Shown here piece after piece: positions 24,236-32,550 of a stretch of 36,849 bases of DNA. The stretch is from Chloroflexota bacterium (lineage in GTDB: Bacteria > Chloroflexota > UBA11872), in the NCBI GenBank assembly GCA_011523785.1, contig WTFW01000080.1, positions 1 to 36,849 on the forward strand. The letters are read 5' to 3'. The notes beneath the pieces were generated by a model, which was not told the DNA's origin, made no database searches, and saw nothing but the letters and a program-made list of their open reading frames with translations. Within the stretch, counting starts at the first letter, position 1; each line of letters opens with the position of its first letter. Made by a program: the position numbers and the translations under genes.

Positions 24236-25537
24236 CTAGGCAAACAACAGGTAACGCAACCATACCCAGATAGTGCCGATCACCAGCACCATGAACGTCA
24301 CCGGAATGCCGTACTTCATGAACTCGACAAACCGGATGTGGTGGCCTTCGCGCTCGGATATCCCGGCCAGGATCACGTTGGCCGACGCCCCGATGATCGT
24401 CGCGTTGCCACCGAAGTCCGCCCCGATCGCCAGCGACCACCACAGGATGTTGTCCGGGTTCAGCCCCTCCGCCGTTAGCCGCTGGACCACCGGCAGCATC
24501 GTCGCCGTATACGGAATGTTGTCCACCACCGCCGATAGAACGGCACTCAGCCACATGATCAGGAGAGCCGTGGCCCCCACGTTGCCCTGCGTCAACTCGA
24601 TGGTGAAATCGGCCACCGCATCCAGCACGCCCAGCACCACCAGCCCGCCGACCATCATGAACAGGCCCACGAAGAACAGCACGCTGGCCCACTCGACCTC
24701 GTTGTACACCTTGTGCACATCCGGTCGGGTCAGGATCATCAGCAGCGCCGCGCCGGCCACCGCCACGGTCGCCGGCTCCCACCCCATCGCGCCGTGAATC
24801 AGGAAACCGAAAATCGTCAGCCCTAGCACGCCCAGCCCGATGTACATGCCGCGCCGATCCGTAATGGCGTCGGCCGGATCCAGCGTCGCCAGCGCGGCCG
24901 CGCGCTCGGGATCCGCCACGACCTGCGACCGGAACATCCACCGCATCACAATCAGCAGGAACACCAGTGAAATCACGGCCGGCGGCGTCATGTGCGCCGC
25001 AAACACCGCAAAGTCCAGGTCGCCCGCGCTGGCAATCAGGATGTTCGGCGGGTCCCCGATCAGCGTTGCCGCGCCCCCGACGTTCGACGCCAGGATTTCC
25101 GCGATAAAAAACGGCACCGGGTTCAGACCCAGCCGCGACGCCACGAAGATGGTGATCGGCGCGATCAGGATCACCGTCGTCACGTTGTCCAGAAACGCCG
25201 ACAGCACCGCCGTAATCAGCGACAGCGCCAGCATCAGTCGCACCCCGTCGCCGCCGGTCCAGCGCGCCGCCAGGATTGCCAGGGCCTGGAACGCCCCGGT
25301 GTGCCGCACGATCCCCGCCAGCACCATCATCCCCACTAGCAACAGGATCACGTTCAGGTCGATGTGCTCGAACGCGTGGTGCTGATCAATGATCCCGACC
25401 AGGATCATCAACGCGCCGCCACCCAGCGCCACTGCTGACTTGGGCACCTTGTCGCTGGCGATCAGCGCGTAGGCGACAACAAATATGACAATCCCGGCCA
25501 CGATCAGGCCGGTTCCAACGGCTTCGTGTTCGCTCAT
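24236..25537 (-). CDS. ArsB/P-protein-like ion transporter (SLC13/CitM superfamily)
   Basis: Membrane protein of 433 residues from ATG 25537, with about 11-12 helices in two inverted repeats. Each repeat carries the superfamily hairpin motif: FLDNVTTVILIAPI with GGAATLIGDPPNILIAS in the first, and VVDNIPYTATMLPVVQ with GADFGGNATIIGASANVILAG in the second. These are typical of the ArsB/NhaD/P-protein branch (citrate-transporter-like fold), which moves arsenite, sodium/protons or organic anions. No arsenic genes are nearby, so Na+/H+ antiport or anion transport is as likely as arsenite export. The frame stays open to 25612, but the GTG there is followed by non-membrane, Pro/Arg-rich residues that look untranslated. 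Probably cotranscribed with the CBS protein. Confidence 0.92.
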   Translation of the reverse strand: MSEHEAVGTGLIVAGIVIFVVAYALIASDKVPKSAVALGGGALMILVGIIDQHHAFEHIDLNVILLLVGMMVLAGIVRHTGAFQALAILAARWTGGDGVRLMLALSLITAVLSAFLDNVTTVILIAPITIFVASRLGLNPVPFFIAEILASNVGGAATLIGDPPNILIASAGDLDFAVFAAHMTPPAVISLVFLLIVMRWMFRSQVVADPERAAALATLDPADAITDRRGMYIGLGVLGLTIFGFLIHGAMGWEPATVAVAGAALLMILTRPDVHKVYNEVEWASVLFFVGLFMMVGGLVVLGVLDAVADFTIELTQGNVGATALLIMWLSAVLSAVVDNIPYTATMLPVVQRLTAEGLNPDNILWWSLAIGADFGGNATIIGASANVILAGISEREGHHIRFVEFMKYGIPVTFMVLVIGTIWVWLRYLLFA

Positions 25538-25680
25538 GGGCTCAATTCTTGGGGTACCCGCCTGTCGGGGACGCTCGACAGGCGCTGCGACGGGACCACG
25601 CACGAAAAACACCCCGCCGACGCGACATGGTACGGCACGGCTTCAATGGCCAGAGTCGCTGCCACGATCGTCCGCAAGCT

Positions 25681-26439
25681 TCACCTCGCCTCGCGAAGAG
25701 CCTGCGCCGTCACCTTCCCGACGGCCCTCAGAGCCCCCAGCGCCGTGCCCATGTCACGCATGAACGTCACGATTGCGGACACCTCCACGGGCCATCGGAC
25801 GAGCCCCATGATGTCCGGCCACAGCCGCCCGCCTTGGGCCGCCGCCAGCGCCGCCACGCTGCGCGGAATGTCGCGTTCAAGTGGGTCCAGCACCACGCGT
25901 AATCCTGCCGCCGGGACTTCGGCGCGCCGCGCGCCGGATAGCAGCGCATGCGTTTCCATGTCCACGCCTACGAACCCGGCCTCGCCCAGCCGGCGCTTCT
26001 CGTCCGTCCGTGCCACGTCATCCACCGTGGCCAGCGGGCCAACGCGCGCCGGCGTCCCGTGGGCCTGCAAGGCCTCGATCAGAGCCTCCACCGTTCCCGG
26101 ATCCGCCGGCGTCGGATGCGAAAACATCGGTCCGGCGCCATCGCCCATCAGCAGGTCACCCGGAACCTGCCCGCGCAGGGTGCCCCCAGCCACGCCCACG
26201 ACCAGGAGTTGGCCAATCAGCCCGCTCTCCAGTGTGCGCTGCAGGGTGGCGGCGGACCTGCGTGAGCCTTGACCGGCCACGATCCCAATCACTTCGACGT
26301 CGTCAAATCGATAGCGCCGGGCGCCGCCAACTTCAGGTACCGACAATCCCGCCGCGGCCTCTCCCATAAACGCGTTCAGTTCGGACCTCGTCGGCGCCAG
26401 CACACCCAGCGCCGCCGCCGCTGCTGCACGCGAACGCAT
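25681..26439 (-). CDS. Nucleoside phosphorylase-like protein (PNP/UDP family)
   Basis: Protein of 252 residues with the fold signature of the PNP/MTAN/futalosine-hydrolase family: LGVLAPTRSELNAF at the N-terminus, VIGIVAGQGSRRSAATL, LLVVGVAGGTLRGQVPGDLLMGD, GPLATVDDVARTDEKRRL and GFVGVDMETHALLSGA with the conserved Met-Glu of the nucleoside ribose site. The C-terminal half is divergent. It may cleave a glycosidic bond in a nucleoside or nucleoside-like compound, as HpnG-type (hopanoid-associated) or MTA/SAH nucleosidases do; the exact substrate is unclear. The ATG at 26439 follows a G-rich ribosome site. The gene begins 9 bases after the unknown 254-residue gene, forming a two-gene unit. Confidence 0.75.
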   Translation of the reverse strand: MRSRAAAAAALGVLAPTRSELNAFMGEAAAGLSVPEVGGARRYRFDDVEVIGIVAGQGSRRSAATLQRTLESGLIGQLLVVGVAGGTLRGQVPGDLLMGDGAGPMFSHPTPADPGTVEALIEALQAHGTPARVGPLATVDDVARTDEKRRLGEAGFVGVDMETHALLSGARRAEVPAAGLRVVLDPLERDIPRSVAALAAAQGGRLWPDIMGLVRWPVEVSAIVTFMRDMGTALGALRAVGKVTAQALREAR

Positions 26440-26448
26440 CGACCCCCC

Positions 26449-27213
26449 TTAGCCCGCCACAAAAAACGCGTGCCGCGCCGGCTGCGCCACCACCTGCTGG
26501 TAGTCCTCCACCTGCCCCACCGGCTCGCCATCGACGACGTACGGCGATGGCCCTCGGAGCACAAACTCGGCTCGGTCGAAGCGGTTGAACACCGTGTGCG
26601 CCAGCCGCAACCAGCACATCGGGTCAGCTTCCGGCGAATCCAGGTCGGCCCAGAGCATCGGTCCGGTGTCCATCTGGAACAGCACCCGCTCCGGGTGATA
26701 GTTGAACGTCTTGACGGGGTATTCCAGCACCGCCCGCCGCGTGCCACTTGCGTTCTCGACCGTTGTTTGAATCACGACCTGATCCAGCGACTCGGCCGCC
26801 GCCACCAGCCCCGCGTTGTCACTGGCCGGCCGCGGGTTCGGCAGCGGTGTCAGCGCGTAGTCGAGTTCGAGATACCGCTCGTCGATCGTCACCGCCTGCG
26901 GTCTCGGATCCGGGTCGGTCAGGTCCCGGCTGAAGCGCAGCGCCCGGTCCTTGCTTTGCGCCCAGGCCAGCCGGTACTCGCCGCCCGGCTGCTGGATGCA
27001 GGAATCGTCCCGGTACATCCATTCCGTGCGGCACGGCGCGATCAGGTAGAACTCCTCATCCGCTCCCGCGGCCGTGTCGATTACTCGGGCCCGCGCGTCC
27101 AGCAGAATCCGCACACTGTTGCCATAGGGCATGTGCCCCGGCGTACGTACGTCTGAGGTCATGGGCGCTGTCGTCCAGCGCAGATACGAACGGCTGTAAT
27201 CCAGCGGGTGCAT
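26449..27213 (-). CDS. Unknown 254-residue protein paired with the phosphorylase-like gene
   Basis: No recognised family. It is a soluble protein with no signal peptide or transmembrane helix. It is predicted beta-rich, with alternating strands through VRILLDARARVID, EEFYLIAPCRTEWMYRD, YRLAWAQSKDRALRFSRD, RYLELDYALTPL, VVIQTTVENASGTRRAVLEYPVKTFNYHP and RAEFVLRGPSPYVVDGE, suggesting a barrel or lipocalin-like fold. Aromatic residues are frequent (Trp, Tyr, Phe), consistent with a hydrophobic pocket. Codon use and GC match the neighbours. The short gap to the phosphorylase-like gene suggests one message and a shared pathway. Confidence 0.72.
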   Translation of the reverse strand: MHPLDYSRSYLRWTTAPMTSDVRTPGHMPYGNSVRILLDARARVIDTAAGADEEFYLIAPCRTEWMYRDDSCIQQPGGEYRLAWAQSKDRALRFSRDLTDPDPRPQAVTIDERYLELDYALTPLPNPRPASDNAGLVAAAESLDQVVIQTTVENASGTRRAVLEYPVKTFNYHPERVLFQMDTGPMLWADLDSPEADPMCWLRLAHTVFNRFDRAEFVLRGPSPYVVDGEPVGQVEDYQQVVAQPARHAFFVAG

Positions 27214-27326
27214 GGCGTCTCCGGAACGTGGGACCGGCTATCTATTGTGCGCGCCTCCGGAGGGCGCCGCGTCCCCTGCACCCGCGCCGGGTCGTTAGAC
27301 CATCACCGCAGAGCGCTTGGTTGACG

Positions 27327-27713
27327 CTATCCGGGAACGCGCGGCATGGCCTGCAGCGTCGCCCCAACGTCCACGCTACATGAGCCTCGACTGTAGGCGC
27401 CGTCGAAGTGCTCGCATTGCCAGCCGGCTTGCGCGGTGCCGCTGAGGTTGCACACTTCCATCAGCCCCGGAGACCCGCTCCCGGGCGCGACCACCGGCAT
27501 CCCCAGGAACTGACCGCCAAAGAAGTCGCACCCCGTCTTCAACTCAACCGCGTTCGGAACCCGCGAGCTGTATCGATTCTCCTCATTCGAGTGCTCTGCG
27601 TTCTCGATCTGGAACCGGATGCCGATCACGATCAGCGCAACCAGCCCCACAACCACGACCACGCTGAAGATGCGCAGCCCGTTGCGAATAATGAAAGGTT
27701 CTCGTTCAATCAT
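27327..27713 (-). CDS. Unknown membrane-anchored small protein with four cysteines
   Basis: Protein of 128 residues with an N-terminal signal-anchor: MIEREPFIIRNG, then a strong hydrophobic helix at about residues 13-33, then a polar domain expected outside the membrane. That domain has four cysteines (KTGCDFFGG, LMEVCNLSG, GWQCEHFDG, RGSCSVDV), which could form two disulfides or bind a metal. I do not recognise the family. Upstream (27714-27806) is a 93-base gap after the DUF3105 gene on the same strand; they may be cotranscribed. Confidence 0.65.
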   Translation of the reverse strand: MIEREPFIIRNGLRIFSVVVVVGLVALIVIGIRFQIENAEHSNEENRYSSRVPNAVELKTGCDFFGGQFLGMPVVAPGSGSPGLMEVCNLSGTAQAGWQCEHFDGAYSRGSCSVDVGATLQAMPRVPG

Positions 27714-27806
27714 CCAGGAGCGCTCCGAACGCGTCTGTGGCGGCGACCGTTCCGTCTACCTTAGGCCATCGCCGCCCGTTGCTGCCAATCAATTGTCTGG
27801 CGCCAC

Positions 27807-28427
27807 TCACGGCGCGCGCTCAGGGCCACGGTCCAGGAACTCCCGGTAAAACCGTTCGATCCGCCCGGCATCAAACTCGTCGAACGGCTCTTGCCAGTTC
27901 CACGCGATCAGCATGAATCGCGAACCGAAGTCTTGCTCGTACGGCGTGGCCAGCAACTTCACCTCGCCAAACGCGCCGTCCGGCAGCGACGCATACACTC
28001 GATTGATGTCGGCTCTGACCTGCTCGCAGTCGTCCGTGCAGGTATACAGCAGCACGATCGCGCCATGCTCCAGGTTGTGGACCCAGTAGCCGGGGTTCAC
28101 CGGCTCCTCAAACACGCCATATCTCGACCAGGTCGGAAAGTGATCGCCCGACGCCGGCGGGTTCGCCTCATGCTCAACCACGCTGCCTTCAGCCACGTGC
28201 TGCCGGCCTTCATTCTCGATCCGGATCCGCTCTGGAGCGTCGGTATCCGGCCCTCGACCAAGAGCAATCACCAGCATGGCCAGCGCCGCGACCACGCCGG
28301 CTCCGAGCACCGACAATCCAGCCGTTCGCAGCCGACGCAGCGTGCGTGCGGCCCGCTGGCGTTCCTCACGAGCAGCGCGCCGACGCGCGCGTCGCGCTTG
28401 GGCGGCTGACTGTTCAGGTGCGCTCAT
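27807..28427 (-). CDS. DUF3105 domain protein, membrane-anchored
   Basis: Protein of 206 residues from ATG 28427; the open frame extends to 28472 without a better start. A very basic N-terminus (residues 11-35, Arg/Ala-rich) precedes one transmembrane helix (about 36-56). The exported part has the DUF3105 pattern: HEANPPASGDHFPTWSRYGVFEEPV (86-110) followed by YWVHNLEHGAIVLLYTC (114-130). The conserved histidines at 96, 117 and 121 would suit metal binding. Cys130 and Cys134 are close together. The domain's function is not established. It is divergent from gnd, with about 80 bases between starts. Confidence 0.88.
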   Translation of the reverse strand: MSAPEQSAAQARRARRRAAREERQRAARTLRRLRTAGLSVLGAGVVAALAMLVIALGRGPDTDAPERIRIENEGRQHVAEGSVVEHEANPPASGDHFPTWSRYGVFEEPVNPGYWVHNLEHGAIVLLYTCTDDCEQVRADINRVYASLPDGAFGEVKLLATPYEQDFGSRFMLIAWNWQEPFDEFDAGRIERFYREFLDRGPERAP

Positions 28428-28510
28428 AGTGTCGTTCCCAATCTTGCCAAAGCCGCCGTGCTGCCGGCCCAATACGCCAGAATAGGCGGCCGCTCTTCTC
28501 GGAGCCCGCC

Positions 28511-29947
28511 ATGGCTGCCACTTCCGTCGGACTCGTCGGCCTTGCGGTCATGGGCCGCAACCTGGCCCTCAACATTGAACGCAACGGCTTTCCGATCACG
28601 GTCTTCAATCGCACCGTCGAACGCACCGACGAGTTTCTGGCCGGCGACGCGGCGGGCACCGCCGTCCGCAGCGAGCGAACGCTGGAAGCCTTCGTCGAGT
28701 CACTCCAGCGTCCCCGCCGCATCATCCTCATGGTGCAAGCCGGCAGCGGCGTGGACGCCGTGCTGGATCAGCTCCTCCCGCTGCTGGCGCCCGGCGACGT
28801 GGTAATGGATGGCGGCAACTCCCACTTTCAGGACACCGCCCGACGCTTCCAGCGCGTCCGCGCCACTGACGTCATGTTCCTCGGCACAGGCATCAGCGGC
28901 GGCGAGTCCGGCGCGCTGCTCGGCCCCTCGATCATGCCCGGCGGTCCTTCCGCCGCCTACGAGGCCATGCGCCCCATCCTGGAACGAATTGCCGCCAAGA
29001 CTGACGACGGCCCCTGCACCGCCTACTGCGGTCGGTCCAGCGCCGGTCACTACGTAAAGATGGTGCACAACGGCATCGAATATGGCGACATGCAGTTGAT
29101 CGCCGAGTCCTACGCGGTCCTCAAGGCCGCTGGACTTACCCCGCCTGAGCTAGCCGATGTCTTCAGCGACTGGAACGAAGGCGAACTCGAGTCGTTCCTC
29201 ATCCAGATCACCGCCGACGTCTTACGCGTCCGCGACGCCGACGGCGACGGATATCTTGTCGACCGCATCCTCGACGCCGCCGGGCAGAAAGGCACTGGTC
29301 GCTGGATGTCGCAGGACGCCCTCGAACTTGGCGTGCCCATCCCAACCATCGACGCCGCCGTCTGGTCCCGCAACATCTCGGCCCGTAAGGACGAACGTGT
29401 CAGCGCCGGCGGCAATCGCGCGGCGGCCACACTGGAACGCACGCCCGAATTGGTCGACCAGGTCCGCCAGGCCCTCTACGCCGCCAAGATCTGTTCCTAC
29501 GCCCAGGGCATGGACCTGCTACGCACCGCCTCGCTGGAGCGCGACTACGGCATCGACCTGTCCGAAATGGCCCGCATCTGGAAGGCCGGCTGCATCATTC
29601 GCGCGCGGCTGCTGGGTCTTATCCAGGGCGCCTTCCGCGAGAATCCTGAGCTTCCAAACCTCATGGTCGAGCCCTCCTTCGCCGGTCAGTTGGCCAGCGC
29701 CCAGACCGCCTGGCGCACCGTCGTTGGCGCGGCCAAGACCGCCGGCATCCCCTGTCCAGCCCTCAGCGCCTCGCTCGACTACTACGACGCCTACCACGCC
29801 GCCCGGCTGCCGGCCAACCTGATTCAGGCCCAACGCGACTACTTCGGCGCCCACACCTACCAGCGCACCGACCGTGACGGAGTCTTCCACACTCGCTGGG
29901 AGTCCGGCGCCCAGGCCGGCAGCGCCACCAGCGACCCGGTGGCCTGA
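28511..29947 (+). CDS. gnd: 6-phosphogluconate dehydrogenase, decarboxylating
   Basis: Enzyme of 478 residues, full length for the long (dimeric) bacterial/eukaryal type. It oxidises 6-phosphogluconate to ribulose 5-phosphate and CO2 in the oxidative pentose phosphate pathway. The Rossmann motif GLVGLAVMGRNLALN opens the protein. NRTVER (33-38) supplies the Asn-Arg-Thr expected for NADP+ preference. GGNSHFQDTARR, GISGGESGALLGPSIMPGG and GHYVKMVHNGIEYGDMQ follow, with catalytic Lys183 and Glu190. The C-terminal helical domain is complete. ATG 28511 has GGAG at 28501-28504. No zwf or pgl is in the window. Confidence 0.97.
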   Translation: MAATSVGLVGLAVMGRNLALNIERNGFPITVFNRTVERTDEFLAGDAAGTAVRSERTLEAFVESLQRPRRIILMVQAGSGVDAVLDQLLPLLAPGDVVMDGGNSHFQDTARRFQRVRATDVMFLGTGISGGESGALLGPSIMPGGPSAAYEAMRPILERIAAKTDDGPCTAYCGRSSAGHYVKMVHNGIEYGDMQLIAESYAVLKAAGLTPPELADVFSDWNEGELESFLIQITADVLRVRDADGDGYLVDRILDAAGQKGTGRWMSQDALELGVPIPTIDAAVWSRNISARKDERVSAGGNRAAATLERTPELVDQVRQALYAAKICSYAQGMDLLRTASLERDYGIDLSEMARIWKAGCIIRARLLGLIQGAFRENPELPNLMVEPSFAGQLASAQTAWRTVVGAAKTAGIPCPALSASLDYYDAYHAARLPANLIQAQRDYFGAHTYQRTDRDGVFHTRWESGAQAGSATSDPVA

Positions 29948-29958
29948 CCGGGGCGAAC

Positions 29959-30444
29959 CTACGTCCGCTGCGAAATGTGGCGGCGCAGCAGCGGCAGAAT
30001 CGCCTGCTGTTGTGGGTGGTTCAGGTAGAGCGATACGCCACCGCCGCCAGCTCGGCGCAGTTGCACGATGCCACCCGCCCGGCGATACGAGCCGAAGCTC
30101 GCCCAGTCCCAGAAGGCGCCCGTGTGCAGTCCGACTCCTTGCTCAGTGAAGGAATAGCGCACCGGAAACAGCAGCCATCCGGCGACCAGCAGCAGTGATA
30201 CCACGTCCGCGCCCTCGGTCGTCCACGTCCCTGGCAGCAATCGCACGCCCAGGAAAATCCCCAGGATCAGCAGCAAGTACCAGCGATACAGCAGGATGCG
30301 CGCGCGAAACGAGGTCCGCAGTTGCATGACCTCACGACCCGGCCGCGGCCGCGCCCACGGATTGACCGTCCCGCTCACCATCGCCCCATACACCAGGGCG
30401 GCCAACGCAACGGTCGCATATCGAGTCAGGTCAGACACATCCAA
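29959..30444 (-). CDS. Unknown small membrane protein
   Basis: Protein of about 161 residues with an N-terminal helix (TRYATVALAALVYGAMVSG), a second (LYRWYLLLILGIFLGVRLLPG) and a third (DVVSLLLVAGWLLFPVRYSF). A soluble beta-rich tail follows (GVGLHTGAFWDWASFGSYRR, VSLYLNHPQQQAILPLLRRH). This layout resembles small membrane proteins with a C-terminal PH-like or DUF5673-like domain, but I cannot assign a family securely. The start is uncertain: TTG at 30444 or GTG at 30438. It converges with gnd (11-base gap) and diverges from yebC. Confidence 0.65.
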   Translation of the reverse strand: MDVSDLTRYATVALAALVYGAMVSGTVNPWARPRPGREVMQLRTSFRARILLYRWYLLLILGIFLGVRLLPGTWTTEGADVVSLLLVAGWLLFPVRYSFTEQGVGLHTGAFWDWASFGSYRRAGGIVQLRRAGGGGVSLYLNHPQQQAILPLLRRHISQRT

Positions 30445-30568
30445 GAGTCTGCTCCCAACGTCTGCCGGCGACCTCCCGCGATGCTATCAGGACACCAGCC
30501 GCCTCCAGGTGGAAAGCACACCTGTGCGACCTCTGCAACGGGTTCGTCGGCCGGATCGGGCCCTGTCC

Positions 30569-30574
30569 TATACT
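30569..30574 (+). promoter_or_regulatory. Possible -10 element upstream of yebC
   Basis: TATACT 38 bases before the yebC start, in the 167-base region between the divergent membrane-protein gene and yebC. No convincing -35 box is present at 16-18 bases; TTCGTC at 30543-30548 is 20 bases away. Confidence 0.3.
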
Positions 30575-30611
30575 CGCGAACATAGGTGAATCACTCCATG
30601 CTCCATCCCTG

Positions 30612-31364
30612 ATGGCCGGCCATTCCAAGTGGGCGCAAATCAAGCGCCAAAAGGCCGTCACCGACGCCAAACGCGGTCAGCTCTTTACCAAGCTGGGGCG
30701 CGATCTCACCATTGCCGCGCAGCAGGGCGGCCCGGACCCAACCGGCAACTTTCGGCTTGAGCAGGCCATGGCCAAGGCCAAGGCCGCCAATATGCCCAAG
30801 GACAACATTGCACGGGCCATTCAGCGCGGCGTCGGCGGTGGGTCGGATGGTGAGCAACTCGAAGAGTTGCTCTACGAGGGCTACGCCGTGGACGGAGTCG
30901 GGCTGCTGATCGAAGTCGTGACCGACAACCGCAATCGCTCGGTCGCCGAGGTGCGCAACGCCCTCAACCGGCTTGGCGGCACGTTGGCTGCCACTGGCGC
31001 CGTTGCCTGGCAGTTCGAGACGCGTGGCGCCATTGAGATTCGTCTGGATGGCCATGATCCGGAAGACCTCGAACTTGCCGCGATCGACCTCGGCGCCATC
31101 GACGTCGAACACACTGACGAATCAGTCTTCGTCTACACCGATGCAACCGACCTGGCACGAGTCAAGACCGAACTCGCCTCCGAGGGCGCCGAAATCACCT
31201 CGGCCGAACTCACCAAGTCACCCACCGCGCCAATGACGCTGGCGGACAATCGCGCCGCTCGAGTGCTTGCCCTGATCGAATCCATAGAGGATCTGGACGA
31301 CGTGCGCCGCGTCCACACGAATCTGGAACTCAGCGATACGCTGCTCGAGCGAATCGGCGCCTGA
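30612..31364 (+). CDS. yebC: YebC/PmpR/TACO1 family protein
   Basis: Protein of 250 residues with the invariant N-terminus MAGHSKWAQIKRQKAVTDAKRGQLFTKLGRDL, then GNFRLEQAMAKAKAANMPKDNIARAIQRGVGG, YEGYAVDGVGLLIEVVTDNRNRSVAEVRNALNRLGGTL and a C-terminal third domain. Family members were described as transcriptional regulators (PmpR, YebC). Some, as with mitochondrial TACO1, act on translation at the ribosome, including relief of proline stalls. It precedes ruvC by 89 bases, and the yebC-ruvC-ruvA-ruvB order is common in bacteria. Confidence 0.96.
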   Translation: MAGHSKWAQIKRQKAVTDAKRGQLFTKLGRDLTIAAQQGGPDPTGNFRLEQAMAKAKAANMPKDNIARAIQRGVGGGSDGEQLEELLYEGYAVDGVGLLIEVVTDNRNRSVAEVRNALNRLGGTLAATGAVAWQFETRGAIEIRLDGHDPEDLELAAIDLGAIDVEHTDESVFVYTDATDLARVKTELASEGAEITSAELTKSPTAPMTLADNRAARVLALIESIEDLDDVRRVHTNLELSDTLLERIGA

Positions 31365-31453
31365 CCCCGGCCGCGTGCCGTCCCGCGTCCCCACGCGAGG
31401 CCAAAGGCGGCGACGCTAGTGACTGAGTGCTTGGCGGCTGGCGCCGGTAGGGG

Positions 31454-31963
31454 ATGTTGCCGGTGCTGACGCTCGGCATTGATCCCGGCACGGCCCGCTT
31501 CGGCTTGGGCCTCATTGAGGGGGACCGTGAGCTGCACCATGTCGCTCACGATTGCCTAACGACGCCGGCCGGCCAGCCGCTGGGATCGCGCTTGGCGCGG
31601 ATTCGCGACGGCCTCCAGCAGCTCTTCGACCGCCACGCCGTCACCGATGTCGCCATTGAACGTCTCGGGTATGCCCGGCGGCTGACCTCCGCGGTCGACG
31701 TGTCACACGCCATCGGCATTGCCCACCTGGTCGCCGCTGACCACGGCGTCCCGGTCGAGGAGTACGCCCCGCGCGAAATCAAGCTGGCCGTCGCCGGCTA
31801 CGGCGGCGCCGACAAGGACAGCGTCCAGGAGATGGTCCGGCGCTTCCTCAACCTCGACCGTCCGCCGCGACCCGACCATGCCGCCGACGCCCTGGCCGTG
31901 GCGATCTGTCACGTGAACTCGTACGAGGCCCGCGCCCTGGAACGCCAGGTCGGCGTCCGATGA
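31454..31963 (+). CDS. ruvC: Crossover junction endodeoxyribonuclease RuvC
   Basis: Holliday-junction resolvase of 169 residues with an RNase H-like fold. The acidic catalytic residues are Asp10 (LGIDPGTARFG), Glu69 (VAIERLGYAR) and, at the end, DHAADALAVA with His142 and Asp145. The His form matches the Thermus-type active site rather than the E. coli all-Asp one. I used ATG 31454, which touches the G-run AGGGG (31449-31453). GTG at 31463 would be better spaced and gives a typical LTLGIDPG start. The stop overlaps ruvA by 4 bases. Confidence 0.96.
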   Translation: MLPVLTLGIDPGTARFGLGLIEGDRELHHVAHDCLTTPAGQPLGSRLARIRDGLQQLFDRHAVTDVAIERLGYARRLTSAVDVSHAIGIAHLVAADHGVPVEEYAPREIKLAVAGYGGADKDSVQEMVRRFLNLDRPPRPDHAADALAVAICHVNSYEARALERQVGVR

Positions 31964-32550
31964 TCGCCGAGCTGAATGGCAAAGTCGCCGAGCGCCGAGA
32001 GGAAAGCCTGGTGATCCTGGCTGACGGCACCGGCATCGGCCTGGAGGTCATGGTCCCGGACCGCACACTGACCGATGCGGGCGAAGGGATCCGCCTCTTC
32101 ACCTCGCTCCATATCGCCACCGACGGCCCCCTGTTGACCGGCTTTGAGTCGCCTGAAGAACTGCGCGTCTTCAAGGCCCTCCTCAACGTCAACGGCGTCG
32201 GGCCTCGCATGGCTGTGCGCGTCCTCTCCACCCACCCCGCCAGCCGCATCTACGAAGCGCTGGATCAGGAAGATCCCAAGCCATTCCAGGCCGTCTCGGG
32301 CATCGGTGCTCGCACGGCCAACCGCATCATCCTGGAACTGCGCGGCAAGCTCGTCCCCGAAGACAAGGCTCCGGTCGAAGCGGAGGATGACGAAAGCACC
32401 CGCGAAGTCCTGGAAGCCCTACTTGGCCTTGGCTACACCCGCACCGAGGCCACCATTGCGCTCAATCAGACCGTCGGCGAGTCCATGCCTGTCGAAGCCC
32501 GCATCGCCGCCGCCCTGCGTGACCTTGGCTCCCGGGGCCGGCCCGCATGA
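31960..32550 (+). CDS. ruvA: Holliday junction branch migration protein RuvA
   Basis: DNA-binding subunit of the RuvAB motor, 196 residues. An OB-fold domain (1-62) starts [19 protein letters not shown]. Helix-hairpin-helix motifs follow: [17 protein letters not shown] and [24 protein letters not shown] flexible acidic linker ([11 protein letters not shown]) leads to domain [22 protein letters not shown], which contacts RuvB. Overlaps of four bases (ATGA) with both ruvC and ruvB indicate a tightly coupled operon. Confidence 0.97.
   Translation: MIAELNGKVAERREESLVILADGTGIGLEVMVPDRTLTDAGEGIRLFTSLHIATDGPLLTGFESPEELRVFKALLNVNGVGPRMAVRVLSTHPASRIYEALDQEDPKPFQAVSGIGARTANRIILELRGKLVPEDKAPVEAEDDESTREVLEALLGLGYTRTEATIALNQTVGESMPVEARIAAALRDLGSRGRPA

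Noticed and set aside
25538-25612. N-terminal extension of the ArsB-like transporter frame
   Set aside because: GTG start followed by Pro/Arg-rich residues. The ATG at 25537 directly precedes the first membrane helix.
27251-27267. Imperfect palindrome GCGCCT-CCGGA-GGGCGC as terminator of the 128-residue gene
   Set aside because: No T-run follows on the minus strand, and short GC palindromes are expected by chance in this composition.
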